Assembly: GCF_900604385.1 (NCBI RefSeq)
Contig: NZ_LR027382.1
Span: forward strand, 1,116,001 to 1,180,000
From: Alistipes megaguti
Lineage (GTDB): Bacteria; Bacteroidota; Bacteroidia; Bacteroidales; Rikenellaceae
DNA: 64,000 bases
Direction: 5' to 3'
In this document: in pieces, positions 53,706 to 62,249 of the stretch
Numbering within the stretch: the first letter of the stretch is position 1
Layout: each line of letters opens with the position of its first letter
The notes under the pieces: generated by a model
The model's database searches: none
The model's input: the letters and a program-made list of their open reading frames with translations, nothing else
Told to the model about the DNA's origin: nothing
Position numbers and translations under genes: made by a program

Positions 53706-54707
53706 ATGATCGAACCGATTTACAACCCTTCGCCGTCGCGTTACGACGGCATGCATTATCGGCGGGCGGGCCGCAGCGGGATTCTGCTGCCGTTGCTGTC
53801 GCTCGGGATGTGGCACAATTTCGGGAGTCGGCAGACCTTCTCGAAGGTCCGCGAGATGGCCCATTACGCCTTCGACCGGGGCATCGTCCACTTCGATCTG
53901 GCGAACAATTACGGCCCGGAGTACGGCACGGCCGAGGAGAACTTCGGGCGTCTGATGGAGACCTCGTTCCGCCCCTACCGCGACGAACTCTTCATCTCGA
54001 CCAAGGCCGGTTATGACATGTGGCCGGGTCCCTACGGCAACTGGGGTTCGCGCAAGTACCTCATGGCGAGCCTCGACCAGAGTCTGCGCCGCATGAAGCT
54101 CGACTACGTGGATCTCTTCTATTCGCACCGTTTCGATCCCGCGACGCCGCTCGAGGAGACGCTGCAGGCCCTGGTCGACATCGTTCGCAGCGGCAAGGCG
54201 CTCTACGTGGGGCTGTCGCGTTATCCGCTCGAGGCGGCGCGGTTTGCCTTCGACTATCTGAAGCGGCGCGACGTACCCTGCCTGCTTTTTCAGGACCGTT
54301 ACAACCTGCTCGATCGCATGCCGGCGGAATCGGGCGTACTGGATCTCACGGTTGCCGAGGGTTCGGGCTTCATCGTCTTCTCGCCGCTGGCGCAGGGGTT
54401 GCTGACGAACCGCTATCTGAACGGCATACCGGCCGATTCGCGCATGGCCGAGAACCGGACGCTCCATCGCGAGGTGCTCGACGAGACGATGTTGCGTCGT
54501 CTGCGGGGGCTCGATGCCCTGGCGCGCGAACGCGGACAGTCGCTGGCCGAGATGTCGCTGGCGTGGCTGCTTCGCGACGAGCGCATCACCTCGGTGATCA
54601 TCGGCGCCAGCTCCACGGCGCAGATCGAGGACAATCTCCGTGCGATGGAGCACATGGAGTTTTCGGCCGAAGAGCTTGCGCGCATCGAGGAGCTGCTGGG
54701 AGCGTGA
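53706..54707 (+). CDS. Aldo/keto reductase (YghZ-like)
   Basis: The 333-residue NADPH-dependent oxidoreductase has the AKR tetrad. Asp and Tyr lie in VHFDLANNYGPEYGTAEENF, Lys in ISTKAGYDMWPGPYGNWGSR and His in DLFYSHRFDPATP. YDMWPGPYG is characteristic of the AKR14/YghZ group, which reduces L-glyceraldehyde 3-phosphate and other aldehydes, including methylglyoxal. Physiological substrate here is unknown. It follows polA by about 75 bases and ends at a bidirectional hairpin shared with the convergent barrel gene. Confidence 0.9.
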   Translation: MIEPIYNPSPSRYDGMHYRRAGRSGILLPLLSLGMWHNFGSRQTFSKVREMAHYAFDRGIVHFDLANNYGPEYGTAEENFGRLMETSFRPYRDELFISTKAGYDMWPGPYGNWGSRKYLMASLDQSLRRMKLDYVDLFYSHRFDPATPLEETLQALVDIVRSGKALYVGLSRYPLEAARFAFDYLKRRDVPCLLFQDRYNLLDRMPAESGVLDLTVAEGSGFIVFSPLAQGLLTNRYLNGIPADSRMAENRTLHREVLDETMLRRLRGLDALARERGQSLAEMSLAWLLRDERITSVIIGASSTAQIEDNLRAMEHMEFSAEELARIEELLGA

Positions 54708-54750
54708 TCCGTTTGTAGATTGAAATTGGCGGTCGTGCCAGTTCAAAAAC

Positions 54751-54785
54751 GAAGCCGGACCTTGTGTGGAACAAGGTTCGGCTTC
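54751..54785. terminator. Bidirectional hairpin between the reductase and outer-membrane protein genes
   Basis: A 15-base stem (54751-54765 with 54771-54785) has one mismatch and a five-base loop. There are no long T-runs, so termination strength is uncertain. Confidence 0.6.
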
Positions 54786-54813
54786 TGCGTGGTGCGGGGA
54801 TCGGCTTCGGGCG

Positions 54814-55440
54814 TCAGAACGAGATACCGACGCGCAGTCCGAAGTTGTTGAGGTTGTTGACCCGGTAGACCAGTACGTCGCCCTCGTTGGTGGCGTAGCT
54901 GTAGTAGAGGGCCACGTGGATGCCCATGCGGTAGTCCGGACGCGGGAAGATCGAGACGCCGACCTCGGGCGAGAGGTAGAATCCCCACGTCTCGGTGTAT
55001 TGGCGCACGACGTAGTAGTAGGACGAAAGTTCGGCGTAGCTGGCACCCAGCTTCAAGCCGACGTACGGTTGGAAGACGCTGTCCGTAAGCCAGTTGTAAC
55101 GGCTTGCAACGCCGAACGGCAGCTGGAACAGCGCATGTTTCTGATTGGTCGTCAGGGCTGCGCCGTCGCCCAGATCGAGCGTCTGACGGTCGATGCTCTC
55201 CAGATTGGTCTGGTACGAAAGGAAGGGACCCACGGTGATGGCCGGCGTGACGAAGTAACCGCCTTCGAAGTTCATGCCCCAGCCCGAGGTCTTGTCGGCC
55301 AGACCGTTGTCGAGGGGTACGCCCATCTGCCAGTCGACATTGATGTAGGTGTTGGGGATCAACTGCGCTTTGCCCGGCAGAGCGACTGCCAGCAGGACGA
55401 CGCAGCATGCAAGGATTTTGAGGTATTTGGCTGTTTTCAT
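54814..55440 (-). CDS. Small outer-membrane beta-barrel protein
   Basis: The 208-residue protein has a signal peptide (about 1-25, ending GKA-Q). About eight amphipathic beta strands follow and the chain ends in an aromatic residue (FGLRVGISF), all typical of OmpA/OmpW-sized barrels. Strands include MNFEGGYFVTPAITVGPFLS and FQPYVGLKLGASYAELSSYY. I do not recognise a specific family. It lies 22 bases downstream of a lipoprotein gene on the same strand, so the two are probably co-expressed at the outer membrane. Confidence 0.8.
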   Translation of the reverse strand: MKTAKYLKILACCVVLLAVALPGKAQLIPNTYINVDWQMGVPLDNGLADKTSGWGMNFEGGYFVTPAITVGPFLSYQTNLESIDRQTLDLGDGAALTTNQKHALFQLPFGVASRYNWLTDSVFQPYVGLKLGASYAELSSYYYVVRQYTETWGFYLSPEVGVSIFPRPDYRMGIHVALYYSYATNEGDVLVYRVNNLNNFGLRVGISF

Positions 55441-55462
55441 GATCGGAAGATTTTGAGTTGGA

Positions 55463-56104
55463 CTATTTGGTCAGATAGGGTGACTGAACGAAGGCCTGAT
55501 CCACGCCGTCGATCGTACGCTGCAGATTGAGTTCCGAGTCGTTGGTCAGCAGACCGCCGATGAACGTATCCCAGACGATGGGGAGTTTTCGGTTGTTCTC
55601 CTCTTCGGCCTCGAGGTTGACCATCTCCATGAGCAGCGAGCCGGCCGTGTAGCCGTAGTAGACGCTGTAGGGGTAGTGCCAGCCGTTCCAGTTTCCCCAG
55701 TATCCGGGGGCCCAGTAGTAGGGATAGTACCACCACCAGTAGGGGTTGTTGTAGCCGACGAAGTAGGTCTCCTGGCGCACGTAGCTGAGCTGCAGGCCGA
55801 CGGCTGCCAATGTTTTGTCATCTGTTCGCGTGTAGCCGGCGTTGTCCATCCGGGCGGCCACGGCGTCGATGATCGTCAGGGCGTCGTCGTCTTTCCAGTA
55901 CTCGGTCCGGTTGTTGTTGCCGATGATGAGGATACTGTCGGGGAGGAAGTAGGTGTCGATTGCGGAGAAGTCGGTTCCCGAATCGTGGGCGGTGTAGACC
56001 AGATAATCCTCGTGGAGATCCGACGTCGAGGGGTCTTTCTGGCACGAGCAGAACGCTACTGCGGCGAGTGCGAACGCAAGGTAACGGAGTTGTTTGACGT
56101 TCAT
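55463..56104 (-). CDS. DUF4136-like lipoprotein
   Basis: The 213-residue product begins MNVKQLRYLAFALAAVAFCS with the lipobox Cys at about residue 21. The N-terminal half resembles the DUF4136 fold (VYTAHDSGTDFSAIDTYFLP, DDALTIIDAVAARMDNAGYT). The middle is remarkably aromatic (YWWWYYPYYWAPGYWGNWNG), probably an exposed patch that contacts the membrane or a partner. Family function is unknown. The ATG at 56104 is picked because it starts the lipoprotein signal. It heads the pair with the small barrel gene. Confidence 0.82.
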   Translation of the reverse strand: MNVKQLRYLAFALAAVAFCSCQKDPSTSDLHEDYLVYTAHDSGTDFSAIDTYFLPDSILIIGNNNRTEYWKDDDALTIIDAVAARMDNAGYTRTDDKTLAAVGLQLSYVRQETYFVGYNNPYWWWYYPYYWAPGYWGNWNGWHYPYSVYYGYTAGSLLMEMVNLEAEEENNRKLPIVWDTFIGGLLTNDSELNLQRTIDGVDQAFVQSPYLTK

Positions 56105-56199
56105 GATGTTTTTGATTTTTGGTTTGCTGTTCACCTCACCCCAAATTTCGTTCCCGGGTGGGCCGCAAACGGCCTTGCGGTCCGAACGGGACACGAAAA

Positions 56200-56231
56200 A
56201 ACCGGAAATCCGCAAAACGGGATTTCCGGTT
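56200..56231 (-). terminator. Terminator of folE
   Basis: AACCGGAAATCC (56200-56211) pairs with GGATTTCCGGTT (56220-56231). On the minus strand a T-run follows. Confidence 0.85.
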
Positions 56232-56258
56232 GGCTCCTGTGGTTCGGAAACGGGTCTG

Positions 56259-56867
56259 TTACCGATACTTGTGTGAGATGAGGGTCATGAACTCCTCGCG
56301 GGTGCGGTGGTCCGAGAGGAAGATGCCCGTGAAGGCGGAGGTCGTTGTGGCGGACTGCTGCTTCTCGATGCCGCGCATCTGCATGCACATGTGGCTGGCC
56401 TCGATGACAACGGCCACGCCCATCGGGCTCAGCGCCTCCTGGATGCAATCGCGGATCTGGACCGTCAGCCGCTCCTGGACCTGCAGCCGGCGGGCGAAAC
56501 ATTCGACCACGCGGGCGATTTTCGACAGTCCGGTGATGTAACCGTTGGGGATGTAGGCGACGTGGGCCTTGCCGTAGAAGGGCAGCATGTGGTGTTCGCA
56601 GAGCGAATAGAGCTCGATGTCCTTGACGAGGACCATCTGTTTGTACTCCTCGCGGAACGTCGCCGAGCGGATGATCTCCAGCGGATTTTCGTCGTACCCC
56701 TTCGTGAGGAACGACATGGCCTTGGCCACGCGTTCGGGGGTCTTCAGCAGCCCTTCGCGTGCGGGATCCTCGCCCAGCAGGCGCAGGATTTCGGTATAGT
56801 GGCCTTTGAGGGCTTCGATCGTCGCGGCGTCGAAGCGCTCCTCCTTTTCATACAGTTTTGTCTCCAT
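56259..56867 (-). CDS. folE: GTP cyclohydrolase I
   Basis: The 202-residue enzyme converts GTP into 7,8-dihydroneopterin triphosphate, the entry to folate and queuosine synthesis. It shows the zinc motif SLCEHHMLPFYGKAHVAYIP, the catalytic GLSKIARVVECFARRLQVQE, and the C-terminal zinc Cys and active-site His in VVIEASHMCMQMRGIEKQQS. Length is standard. A -7 element stands seven bases before the ATG, so the message is nearly leaderless. It lies 19 bases after the oxidoreductase gene on the same strand. Confidence 0.95.
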   Translation of the reverse strand: METKLYEKEERFDAATIEALKGHYTEILRLLGEDPAREGLLKTPERVAKAMSFLTKGYDENPLEIIRSATFREEYKQMVLVKDIELYSLCEHHMLPFYGKAHVAYIPNGYITGLSKIARVVECFARRLQVQERLTVQIRDCIQEALSPMGVAVVIEASHMCMQMRGIEKQQSATTTSAFTGIFLSDHRTREEFMTLISHKYR

Positions 56868-56874
56868 GATGGGG

Positions 56875-56882
56875 CAAAGATA
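56875..56882 (-). promoter_or_regulatory. -7 promoter element of folE, very close to the start codon
   Basis: On the minus strand this reads TATCTTTG. Seven bases separate it from the ATG at 56867, leaving a leader of only about 2-4 bases. Confidence 0.5.
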
Positions 56883-56886
56883 CGAA

Positions 56887-57870
56887 TTATTTCATGATCT
56901 GGTCGATGACCCGCGAAGTCCGGGCGGCGGGGTGTCCGGTCGAGGGGCAGTGTCCCACGCCGCGGAGTTCGTCGACGATCGTGCGGATCAACGGTCCCTG
57001 GATATGCTCCGGGGGTGCGATTTCGAAGCGTTCCGTGCCCTCGGGCGTCTGCAGTTCGATGGGCGAGAAGGCGAAGGTGGCGAAGCGCACCGAGCCGCGG
57101 GTGCCGGCGATGAGCACCGAATCCTCCTGCTCGTCGGGTTGCGAGACGAAGCTCCAGAGCCCGGTTCCGCAGGCTCCCGAGCGGAACTGCAGCAGCGCCG
57201 AGACCGTGTCGGCCACCTCGTACAGCCCGCCGAGATTGCTCTTCGTCCCCTCGGCTGCCGAGATCTCACCGAGCAGGAAGTCGAGGATGTCGAGCGTGTG
57301 GGGGGCCATGTCGTAGAAGTATCCGTCGCCGCCGACCTCGCGGCGCAGCCTCCACGGCAGGTGGGCCGGATCGCGGTCCTCGGGCCCTGCAGGGCGCAGA
57401 TAGCGCACCTCGACGCGTTGCGGCGTACCGATCCGCCCGCTCCCGATCAGCTCCTTTACCTTCAGAAAATAGGGCAGCGCACGGCGGTAGTAGGCCACGT
57501 AGAGGGGGACACCGCAATGCTCCGCAGCGGCGATCATCTCCCGGCATTCGGCGTAGTTCATTGCCATGGGCTTCTCGACGTAGACGGGTTTGCCGGCCTC
57601 CAGGACGCGGATGGCCAGCTCGCGGTGCGAGACGGGCGGCGTGGCGACGTAGACGATGTCGACCCCGGGATCGGCAATCAGCTCCGCGGCGTCGGTGTAG
57701 TAGCGGGCGACGCCGTGACGGCGGGCGAAATCGGCCGCCCGGGCCTCGTCGCGCCGCATGACGGCCACCAGCTGCGAGTGGTCCAGCCGGTACATCGGCG
57801 GGCCGCTCTTGCGTTCGCAGACGGCTCCGCATCCCAGAATGCCCCAGTGTACGGTCTCCAACGGTTTCAT
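56887..57870 (-). CDS. Gfo/Idh/MocA-family oxidoreductase
   Basis: The 327-residue protein has an N-terminal Rossmann fold (HWGILGCGAVCERKSGPPMY) and the EKP motif (VYVEKPMAMNYAECREMI, about residues 95-115) shared by sugar and inositol dehydrogenases. The C-terminal alpha/beta domain (about 130-325) contains GGDGYFYDMAPHTLDILDFL, where the catalytic-type His lies. Substrate is not predictable from the sequence. It follows rdgB by nine bases and precedes folE. Confidence 0.88.
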   Translation of the reverse strand: MKPLETVHWGILGCGAVCERKSGPPMYRLDHSQLVAVMRRDEARAADFARRHGVARYYTDAAELIADPGVDIVYVATPPVSHRELAIRVLEAGKPVYVEKPMAMNYAECREMIAAAEHCGVPLYVAYYRRALPYFLKVKELIGSGRIGTPQRVEVRYLRPAGPEDRDPAHLPWRLRREVGGDGYFYDMAPHTLDILDFLLGEISAAEGTKSNLGGLYEVADTVSALLQFRSGACGTGLWSFVSQPDEQEDSVLIAGTRGSVRFATFAFSPIELQTPEGTERFEIAPPEHIQGPLIRTIVDELRGVGHCPSTGHPAARTSRVIDQIMK

Positions 57871-57879
57871 GACGTACGG

Positions 57880-58473
57880 CTATTTTTCGGTTGCCGCCTC
57901 CAGCGAGTGGAGGTATTCGGCCAGTTTGCGTACGGCACGACCGCGGTGCGAGACGGCGTTCTTCTCCTCGGGTGACATCTCGGCGAAGGTCCGCTCGCAG
58001 CCGTCGGGGATGAACAGCGGATCGTAGCCGAACCCTTCGTGACCGGCCTCGTGGTCGATGATGCGCCCCTCGACCACCCCTTCGAAGAGGTGTTCTTCGC
58101 CGTTGAGGATCAGCGAGATGACCGTACGGAAGCGGGCTCTTCGGTCGCTCTTTCCCTCCAGATTGCGGAGCAGCAGGCGGTTGTTGGCCGCAAAGTCGTG
58201 ACCGTCGGTGGCGTAGCGGGCCGAGTGGACCCCGGGGGCGCCGCCCAGTGCGGCCACCTCGAGTCCCGTATCGTCGGCAAAGCAGTTCTCACCCGTGCGG
58301 TCGTGGATGTAGCGGGCCTTCTGCGAGGCGTTGCCCTCGAGGGTCTCCTGCTCTTCGGGAATCTCCTCGGTGATGCCGCACTGACGCGGTGTCACGAGGG
58401 TGAAGCCATCGCCCAGTACGGCCTGTACCTCGCTGAGCTTGTGGGCGTTGTTGGTGGCGAATATGATCTTCAT
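57880..58473 (-). CDS. rdgB: dITP/XTP pyrophosphatase (HAM1/RdgB)
   Basis: The 197-residue enzyme removes non-canonical purine nucleoside triphosphates, keeping inosine and xanthosine out of DNA. Signatures are the N-terminal FATNNAHKLSEVQAVL, CFADDTGLEVAALGGAPGVH with the catalytic Asp, and GFGYDPLFIPDGCERTFAEM. The final SHRGRAVRKL is the base-recognition motif. The frame is unambiguous. It leads into the oxidoreductase gene. Confidence 0.95.
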   Translation of the reverse strand: MKIIFATNNAHKLSEVQAVLGDGFTLVTPRQCGITEEIPEEQETLEGNASQKARYIHDRTGENCFADDTGLEVAALGGAPGVHSARYATDGHDFAANNRLLLRNLEGKSDRRARFRTVISLILNGEEHLFEGVVEGRIIDHEAGHEGFGYDPLFIPDGCERTFAEMSPEEKNAVSHRGRAVRKLAEYLHSLEAATEK

Positions 58474-58509
58474 GGTGTGTGTTTGGTTTCGATTCGGCTG
58501 CGAAGGTAG

Positions 58510-59166
58510 TCAATTTTCCGGAAATCCCGAACCGGACTCCGCGTCGCGGCCCAGATGTCCGAGTTCGTAGTGTTCGTAGCGGGCGAGGACCTTGCCGCCG
58601 CCCAGCAGGTAGAGGTCGTCGCAGACCCCCTCGATCAACGGAATGCGCGTCGAGGTGAGGATCACGGTGCACCCCTTGCTGCCGAGGTGGAGCAGAAGTT
58701 GCTGCATGACGAAGATCCGCTCGGGCGTCAGTTCGCGGAAGGGTTCGTCGAGCAGCAGGATGCGTTTGCCGCGCATCAGTGTGAGGATGATGCCGAGGTG
58801 TTTTCGGGCCTCGGCGCCGAGCGAGGCGGCCTCCGTGTCGAGCGGCACGGGGAAGCGGCGGAGCAGCGCCTCGGGGTTGACCTTGCGGTCGAACCAGCGG
58901 ACCAGTCCGATGCAGTCGCGGGCCGTCAGTCCGGGCCAGAAGCGCGGATCGGCCTCGAGCAGGGCCATTTCGCGGCGTTGCAGCGGGTGTCCGGCCTCGG
59001 AGATTGTCCCGGCTTCGGGTTGCAGGTCGCCGTAGATGGCCCGCAACAGGGCCCCGCGCCCCTCGCCCGCAATGCCGTGCACGGCACTCTGGGGCAGGTG
59101 CATCGTCACGCCGTCGAGCAGCATCCGCTTACCGTCGCGGATCCGAAGCGAATCAATCGTAATCAT
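58510..59166 (-). CDS. ABC-type ATPase-like protein with degenerate nucleotide site
   Basis: The 218-residue protein has the size and order of an ABC ATPase. The Walker A reads GIAGEGRGALLRAI, where the usual GxxGxGKTT has Arg for Lys and Gly-Ala for the two Thr. The signature is SLGAEARKHLGI in place of LSGGQ, and the H-loop has Thr (VILTSTR) where His is expected. Walker B is normal (KRILLLDEPFRELTP). ATP hydrolysis is therefore doubtful. It overlaps the membrane-protein gene by 14 bases, so the two are translationally coupled and probably form one complex. Confidence 0.8.
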   Translation of the reverse strand: MITIDSLRIRDGKRMLLDGVTMHLPQSAVHGIAGEGRGALLRAIYGDLQPEAGTISEAGHPLQRREMALLEADPRFWPGLTARDCIGLVRWFDRKVNPEALLRRFPVPLDTEAASLGAEARKHLGIILTLMRGKRILLLDEPFRELTPERIFVMQQLLLHLGSKGCTVILTSTRIPLIEGVCDDLYLLGGGKVLARYEHYELGHLGRDAESGSGFPEN

Positions 59167-59740
59167 GGAGGTAACGGTTCAGGTTGCGTTCGGCCCGCAG
59201 GGCGTAGCTGACCATGAGGCCGAGGCTCAGGGGCAGCAGCACGGGGAGGATGAAGCCCGCCAGCCCGAAGCGTTCGGCCACGGGGCGCCGGGGAGTCTCT
59301 CCGGGGCGGTAGCGGGCGTATTTGGCCACCACGGCGTAGAGCAGCGCCAGGGCCGAAAGCGGCGCCCAGGCTACGGCGATCCAGGCCGTACGGGGATGGG
59401 CCAGGATGGCCAGCAGGGCGAAGGGGATGGCCAGCAGGAAGTAGTTGCGCCAGGCGGTGAGGACCTTGCGCACGAGCAGCCGGCTGGCGTTCATCTCCGG
59501 GAGTTGCAGCATCCGGAGGGGTTCGCAGTCGTGGTAGAAGCCGCCGCACGCAATGGCCGCGACGTAGAGGGCCGGGAATCCGGCCGCGGGCAGCAGGATG
59601 CAGAGAATCAGTCCTGCGGCGGCGAACCACACGGCCGTGAGGTGGCGCCGCAGTCCGATGGTCCATTCGGGCGAACCGGCGAGCCGTTCGGGGCGGATCC
59701 AGCGTGCGGTGTGGAGGTGTTTTGCGTGGGGCGAGGACAT
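59153..59740 (-). CDS. Integral membrane protein, partner of the degenerate ABC ATPase
   Basis: The 195-residue protein has about five predicted membrane segments, starting near residues 35-52 (TAVWFAAAGLILCILLPAAG) and ending near 165-185. It has no family hallmark I recognise. The segment CEPLRMLQLPEMNASRLLVR lies in a cytoplasmic loop that resembles the coupling loop of ABC-2-type permeases. It starts five bases after the HAD phosphatase gene and overlaps the next gene. The frame stays open far upstream, but the ATG at 59740 matches the operon spacing. Confidence 0.7.
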   Translation of the reverse strand: MSSPHAKHLHTARWIRPERLAGSPEWTIGLRRHLTAVWFAAAGLILCILLPAAGFPALYVAAIACGGFYHDCEPLRMLQLPEMNASRLLVRKVLTAWRNYFLLAIPFALLAILAHPRTAWIAVAWAPLSALALLYAVVAKYARYRPGETPRRPVAERFGLAGFILPVLLPLSLGLMVSYALRAERNLNRYLHDYD

Positions 59741-59745
59741 GGCGG

Positions 59746-60585
59746 TCAGCGGACGACGCCGAGTTTGGCGAGCCGGTCGTCGAGGTCGATCTTCTCGATG
59801 ATGGTCTTCACCACGAGGTCCATCTCCGAGCCTTCGGCATAGTCGGCCGGGCAGACGTGGTTGACGCGGTTGTCGTGGATGAGTGACGAGAGCTCCTTGC
59901 GGGCGCCCTTCTGGTCGGGGTTGTAGACGGCGATCGAGTGTCCGCCGTAATTCTTCACCAGCCGCATGCAGGGGATGTCCGTCGTTCCGTCGCCGACGTA
60001 GATCATGTGGCTGAACGGCACGGGGCGTTCGTTTTCGGGGATGTAGCGATTGACCAGCTTCGAGTCGAAGACCGACTCGACCCCCTTGTTGATCTTGAAG
60101 ATGAACTGTGTCTTGTTGGTGTAGTTGACCGCTACGGCAGGCCAGTAGGCGATTCCGTCGACATCGTAGAGGAACGAGCAGGCGTAGATTTTGCGGAATT
60201 CGTGGGCGATCTCCGTCCCCTCGATGATCTCTTTCAGTCCCGAGGAGTTGATGTAGTGCAGGATGCGGATTCCGCGCTCCTCGCCGTAGCGGTTGATCCG
60301 CGCGAACCACTCCTTGACACCGTTGAAGAGCGTGACGCGGCGTCCCGACTCCTGAAAGGCTTCGCGACGCAGCGACAGTCCCTTGGATTTGGCCTCCTGG
60401 ATCATGCGGGCCATGTACGTAAGGACCATGTCGGCATCCTGGGTCTCGGCCAGCGAGTTGGCCTCCGACCAGAACTCCTTGTTGCTCTTCCCGACGGCCG
60501 GGATGAAGTCGTACTCCTGCATGTTTCCGGGGGCGAGCGTCCCGTCGAAATCGTAGATCAGGGCTATGGTGAAACGGTAATCCAT
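59746..60585 (-). CDS. HAD-superfamily hydrolase
   Basis: The 279-residue protein has HAD motif I DFDGTLAPG (about 10-18) with the nucleophile Asp, a helical cap (about 30-95), motif II in ILHYINSSGL, and motif IV in IYVGDGTTDIPCMRLVKNYG. It is probably a phosphatase; the substrate is unknown. The first in-frame Met is eight codons earlier, but MDYRFTIALIYDFDGTLAP is the natural start, and a -7 element at 60607-60614 supports it. It heads the three-gene group with the membrane protein and ABC-like ATPase. Confidence 0.85.
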   Translation of the reverse strand: MDYRFTIALIYDFDGTLAPGNMQEYDFIPAVGKSNKEFWSEANSLAETQDADMVLTYMARMIQEAKSKGLSLRREAFQESGRRVTLFNGVKEWFARINRYGEERGIRILHYINSSGLKEIIEGTEIAHEFRKIYACSFLYDVDGIAYWPAVAVNYTNKTQFIFKINKGVESVFDSKLVNRYIPENERPVPFSHMIYVGDGTTDIPCMRLVKNYGGHSIAVYNPDQKGARKELSSLIHDNRVNHVCPADYAEGSEMDLVVKTIIEKIDLDDRLAKLGVVR

Positions 60586-60606
60586 GGTTTTCGGGATTTG
60601 ATTTCT

Positions 60607-60614
60607 CAAAGATA
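60607..60614 (-). promoter_or_regulatory. -7 promoter element of the HAD hydrolase operon
   Basis: On the minus strand this reads TATCTTTG, with a leader of about 17 bases. It lies back to back with the nitroreductase promoter. Confidence 0.55.
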
Positions 60615-60626
60615 ACGTTTTTTTCC

Positions 60627-60634
60627 TATTTTTG
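60627..60634 (+). promoter_or_regulatory. -7 promoter element of the nitroreductase gene
   Basis: TATTTTTG matches TAnnTTTG, giving a leader of about 27 bases. Confidence 0.55.
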
Positions 60635-60665
60635 CACGTGGTAATACATAGCGAAGTTTGAGAGT

Positions 60666-61193
60666 ATGGATTTCAAGGAATTGATTGCCAAACGCCGTTC
60701 GGTCCGCAAGTTTACGGATCGTCCGGTTCCCGGCGAGGTGGTCGACCGCATCCTCGCGGAGGCACTGACGGCCCCTTCGGCCCGCAATACGCGTACGACA
60801 CGCTTTCTGGTGGTCGACGATCCGGCGCTGGTGGCCCGCATGGCCGAGATGCGCGACTACGGTTCGGGATTTCTGAAGAACGCCCCGCTGGCGATCGTCA
60901 TCCTGGGCGACACCACGACGAGTGATCTGTGGCGGGAAAATGCCGCCATTTCGGCCACGGTGCTCCAGCTGGCCTGCGTCGACGAGGGGCTTGCCTCGTG
61001 CTGGGTCCACATCTGCGGGCGCCCGCGGCGCAAGGACGACCCCGAGGGGGAGAAGGCCGCCGACTTCCTGCGGAGTTTCCTGCCCATTCCCGAGTCGTGC
61101 GAACCGCTCTGCGCCATCGCCATCGGCTACTCCGACTTTGTGCCGGCGCCGCTGCCCGAGTACGACGACTGGTCGCGGGTCATCCGCCTGTGA
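60666..61193 (+). CDS. Nitroreductase-family flavoprotein
   Basis: The 175-residue protein carries the N-terminal FMN-binding signature IAKRRSVRKFTDRPVPGEVV and LTAPSARNTRTTRFLVV. NAPLAIVILGDTTTSDLWRE and a C-terminal AIAIGYSD block also fit small nitroreductases. These dimeric enzymes reduce nitro groups, quinones or flavins with NAD(P)H; the natural substrate is unknown. It diverges from the HAD hydrolase operon and lies 66 bases before a lipoprotein gene, with which it may be co-transcribed. Confidence 0.88.
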   Translation: MDFKELIAKRRSVRKFTDRPVPGEVVDRILAEALTAPSARNTRTTRFLVVDDPALVARMAEMRDYGSGFLKNAPLAIVILGDTTTSDLWRENAAISATVLQLACVDEGLASCWVHICGRPRRKDDPEGEKAADFLRSFLPIPESCEPLCAIAIGYSDFVPAPLPEYDDWSRVIRL

Positions 61194-61259
61194 GCGGGCT
61201 GGGACCGCCCCGCTCCCGAGAGACTGAGAGAGAATATTTTTAACCCAATCAGAAAGACC

Positions 61260-62150
61260 ATGAAAAAGACCATTCTGACAAGCCTTTCCCTGATGGCCGC
61301 ATTGATCCTCACGAGCTGTGGATCGCAGCAGAAGGAGACCGTTTCCGTCGAGATCTTCAACGAGGGGCTCCGTTACTGCGAGAGCACCTATCCCTATGAG
61401 GGCGGTATTCTCATTGCCAACTTCGGCTCCACGCAGCTCGACCCGCTCAACACCGAGGGCAAGGGCTATATCGTCCGCTACAAGGACGGCGCCTCGGAGG
61501 TGCTGATTCCGGCCGACGGCAACCTGTCGGGCCCCCGCGGCATGTACCTGCGTGACGGCCGCCTCTTTATCTGCGACGTGAACAAGATCGTCGTCTACAA
61601 CCTCTCCAACCGCGAGGAGGCACCCCGGGTGATTGCACTCCCCGAGGGTGAGGCCTTCGTCAACGACCTGGCTGCCGAGGGCAACAGCCTCTACGCTTCG
61701 GTCACCAATACGGGCCATATCTTCCGCCTCGACATCACGGATCCGGCCCAGCCCGGTGAACCCGAGCTGTGGCTGGAGATTGCCGGCCCCAACGGTCTGG
61801 TGATCCGCGACGGTGCGATGTATGTGGCCTGCTATTCGCCCGACGGCCAGGCCCGAAGCGAGCATGTCATCTATCGTATCGCCGACCTGCAGAATCCCGT
61901 TGCGGAGCCTTTCGTGACGGTTCCGGGCCAGTACGACGGCATTGCCTTCTCGGGCGACGGCAAGTCGCTCTACGTGACGAACTGGGCTCCGGCCGGCATC
62001 TCGCGCATCGACATGCAGACGCGGGAGATCACGCCCGTGGAACTTCCGCTCGAGCAGCCCCTCATCGGACCGGCCGACATGACCGTTGCCGAGGGCAAGA
62101 TCTATGTGCCCGACCTGCCCAACAGCCGCGTGGTGATCTTCGAAGAGTAG
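61260..62150 (+). CDS. Beta-propeller lipoprotein (SMP-30/gluconolactonase-like)
   Basis: The 296-residue protein has a lipoprotein signal (MKKTILTSLSLMAALILTSC, lipid-bearing Cys at about residue 20). Six blade-like repeats follow, such as GYIVRYKDGASEVLIPADGN, LYASVTNTGHIFRLDITDPA and SLYVTNWAPAGISRIDMQTR. This resembles SMP-30/NHL-type propellers. EGGILIANFGSTQLDPLNTE near the N-terminus is typical of the Bacteroidota group. Enzyme activity is not certain. It ends at a strong terminator that faces recJ. Confidence 0.8.
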   Translation: MKKTILTSLSLMAALILTSCGSQQKETVSVEIFNEGLRYCESTYPYEGGILIANFGSTQLDPLNTEGKGYIVRYKDGASEVLIPADGNLSGPRGMYLRDGRLFICDVNKIVVYNLSNREEAPRVIALPEGEAFVNDLAAEGNSLYASVTNTGHIFRLDITDPAQPGEPELWLEIAGPNGLVIRDGAMYVACYSPDGQARSEHVIYRIADLQNPVAEPFVTVPGQYDGIAFSGDGKSLYVTNWAPAGISRIDMQTREITPVELPLEQPLIGPADMTVAEGKIYVPDLPNSRVVIFEE

Positions 62151-62170
62151 ACCGTCGCCTGTCCGAAAGC

Positions 62171-62200
62171 AAAAAGTCCGGAGTTTTCTCCGGACTTTTT
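62171..62200. terminator. Bidirectional terminator between the propeller lipoprotein and recJ
   Basis: AAAAAGTCCGGA (62171-62182) pairs perfectly with TCCGGACTTTTT (62189-62200), giving T-runs on both strands. Confidence 0.9.
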
Positions 62201-62249
62201 GCTTTCCCTGTTTTGATCTCGGCCGATACCGTCTCCGGCCGTCCTTGCG

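Noticed and set aside
59741..60310. Upstream extension of the membrane-protein frame into the HAD hydrolase gene
   Set aside because: It would overlap nearly the whole HAD gene in another frame; the ATG at 59740 fits operon spacing.
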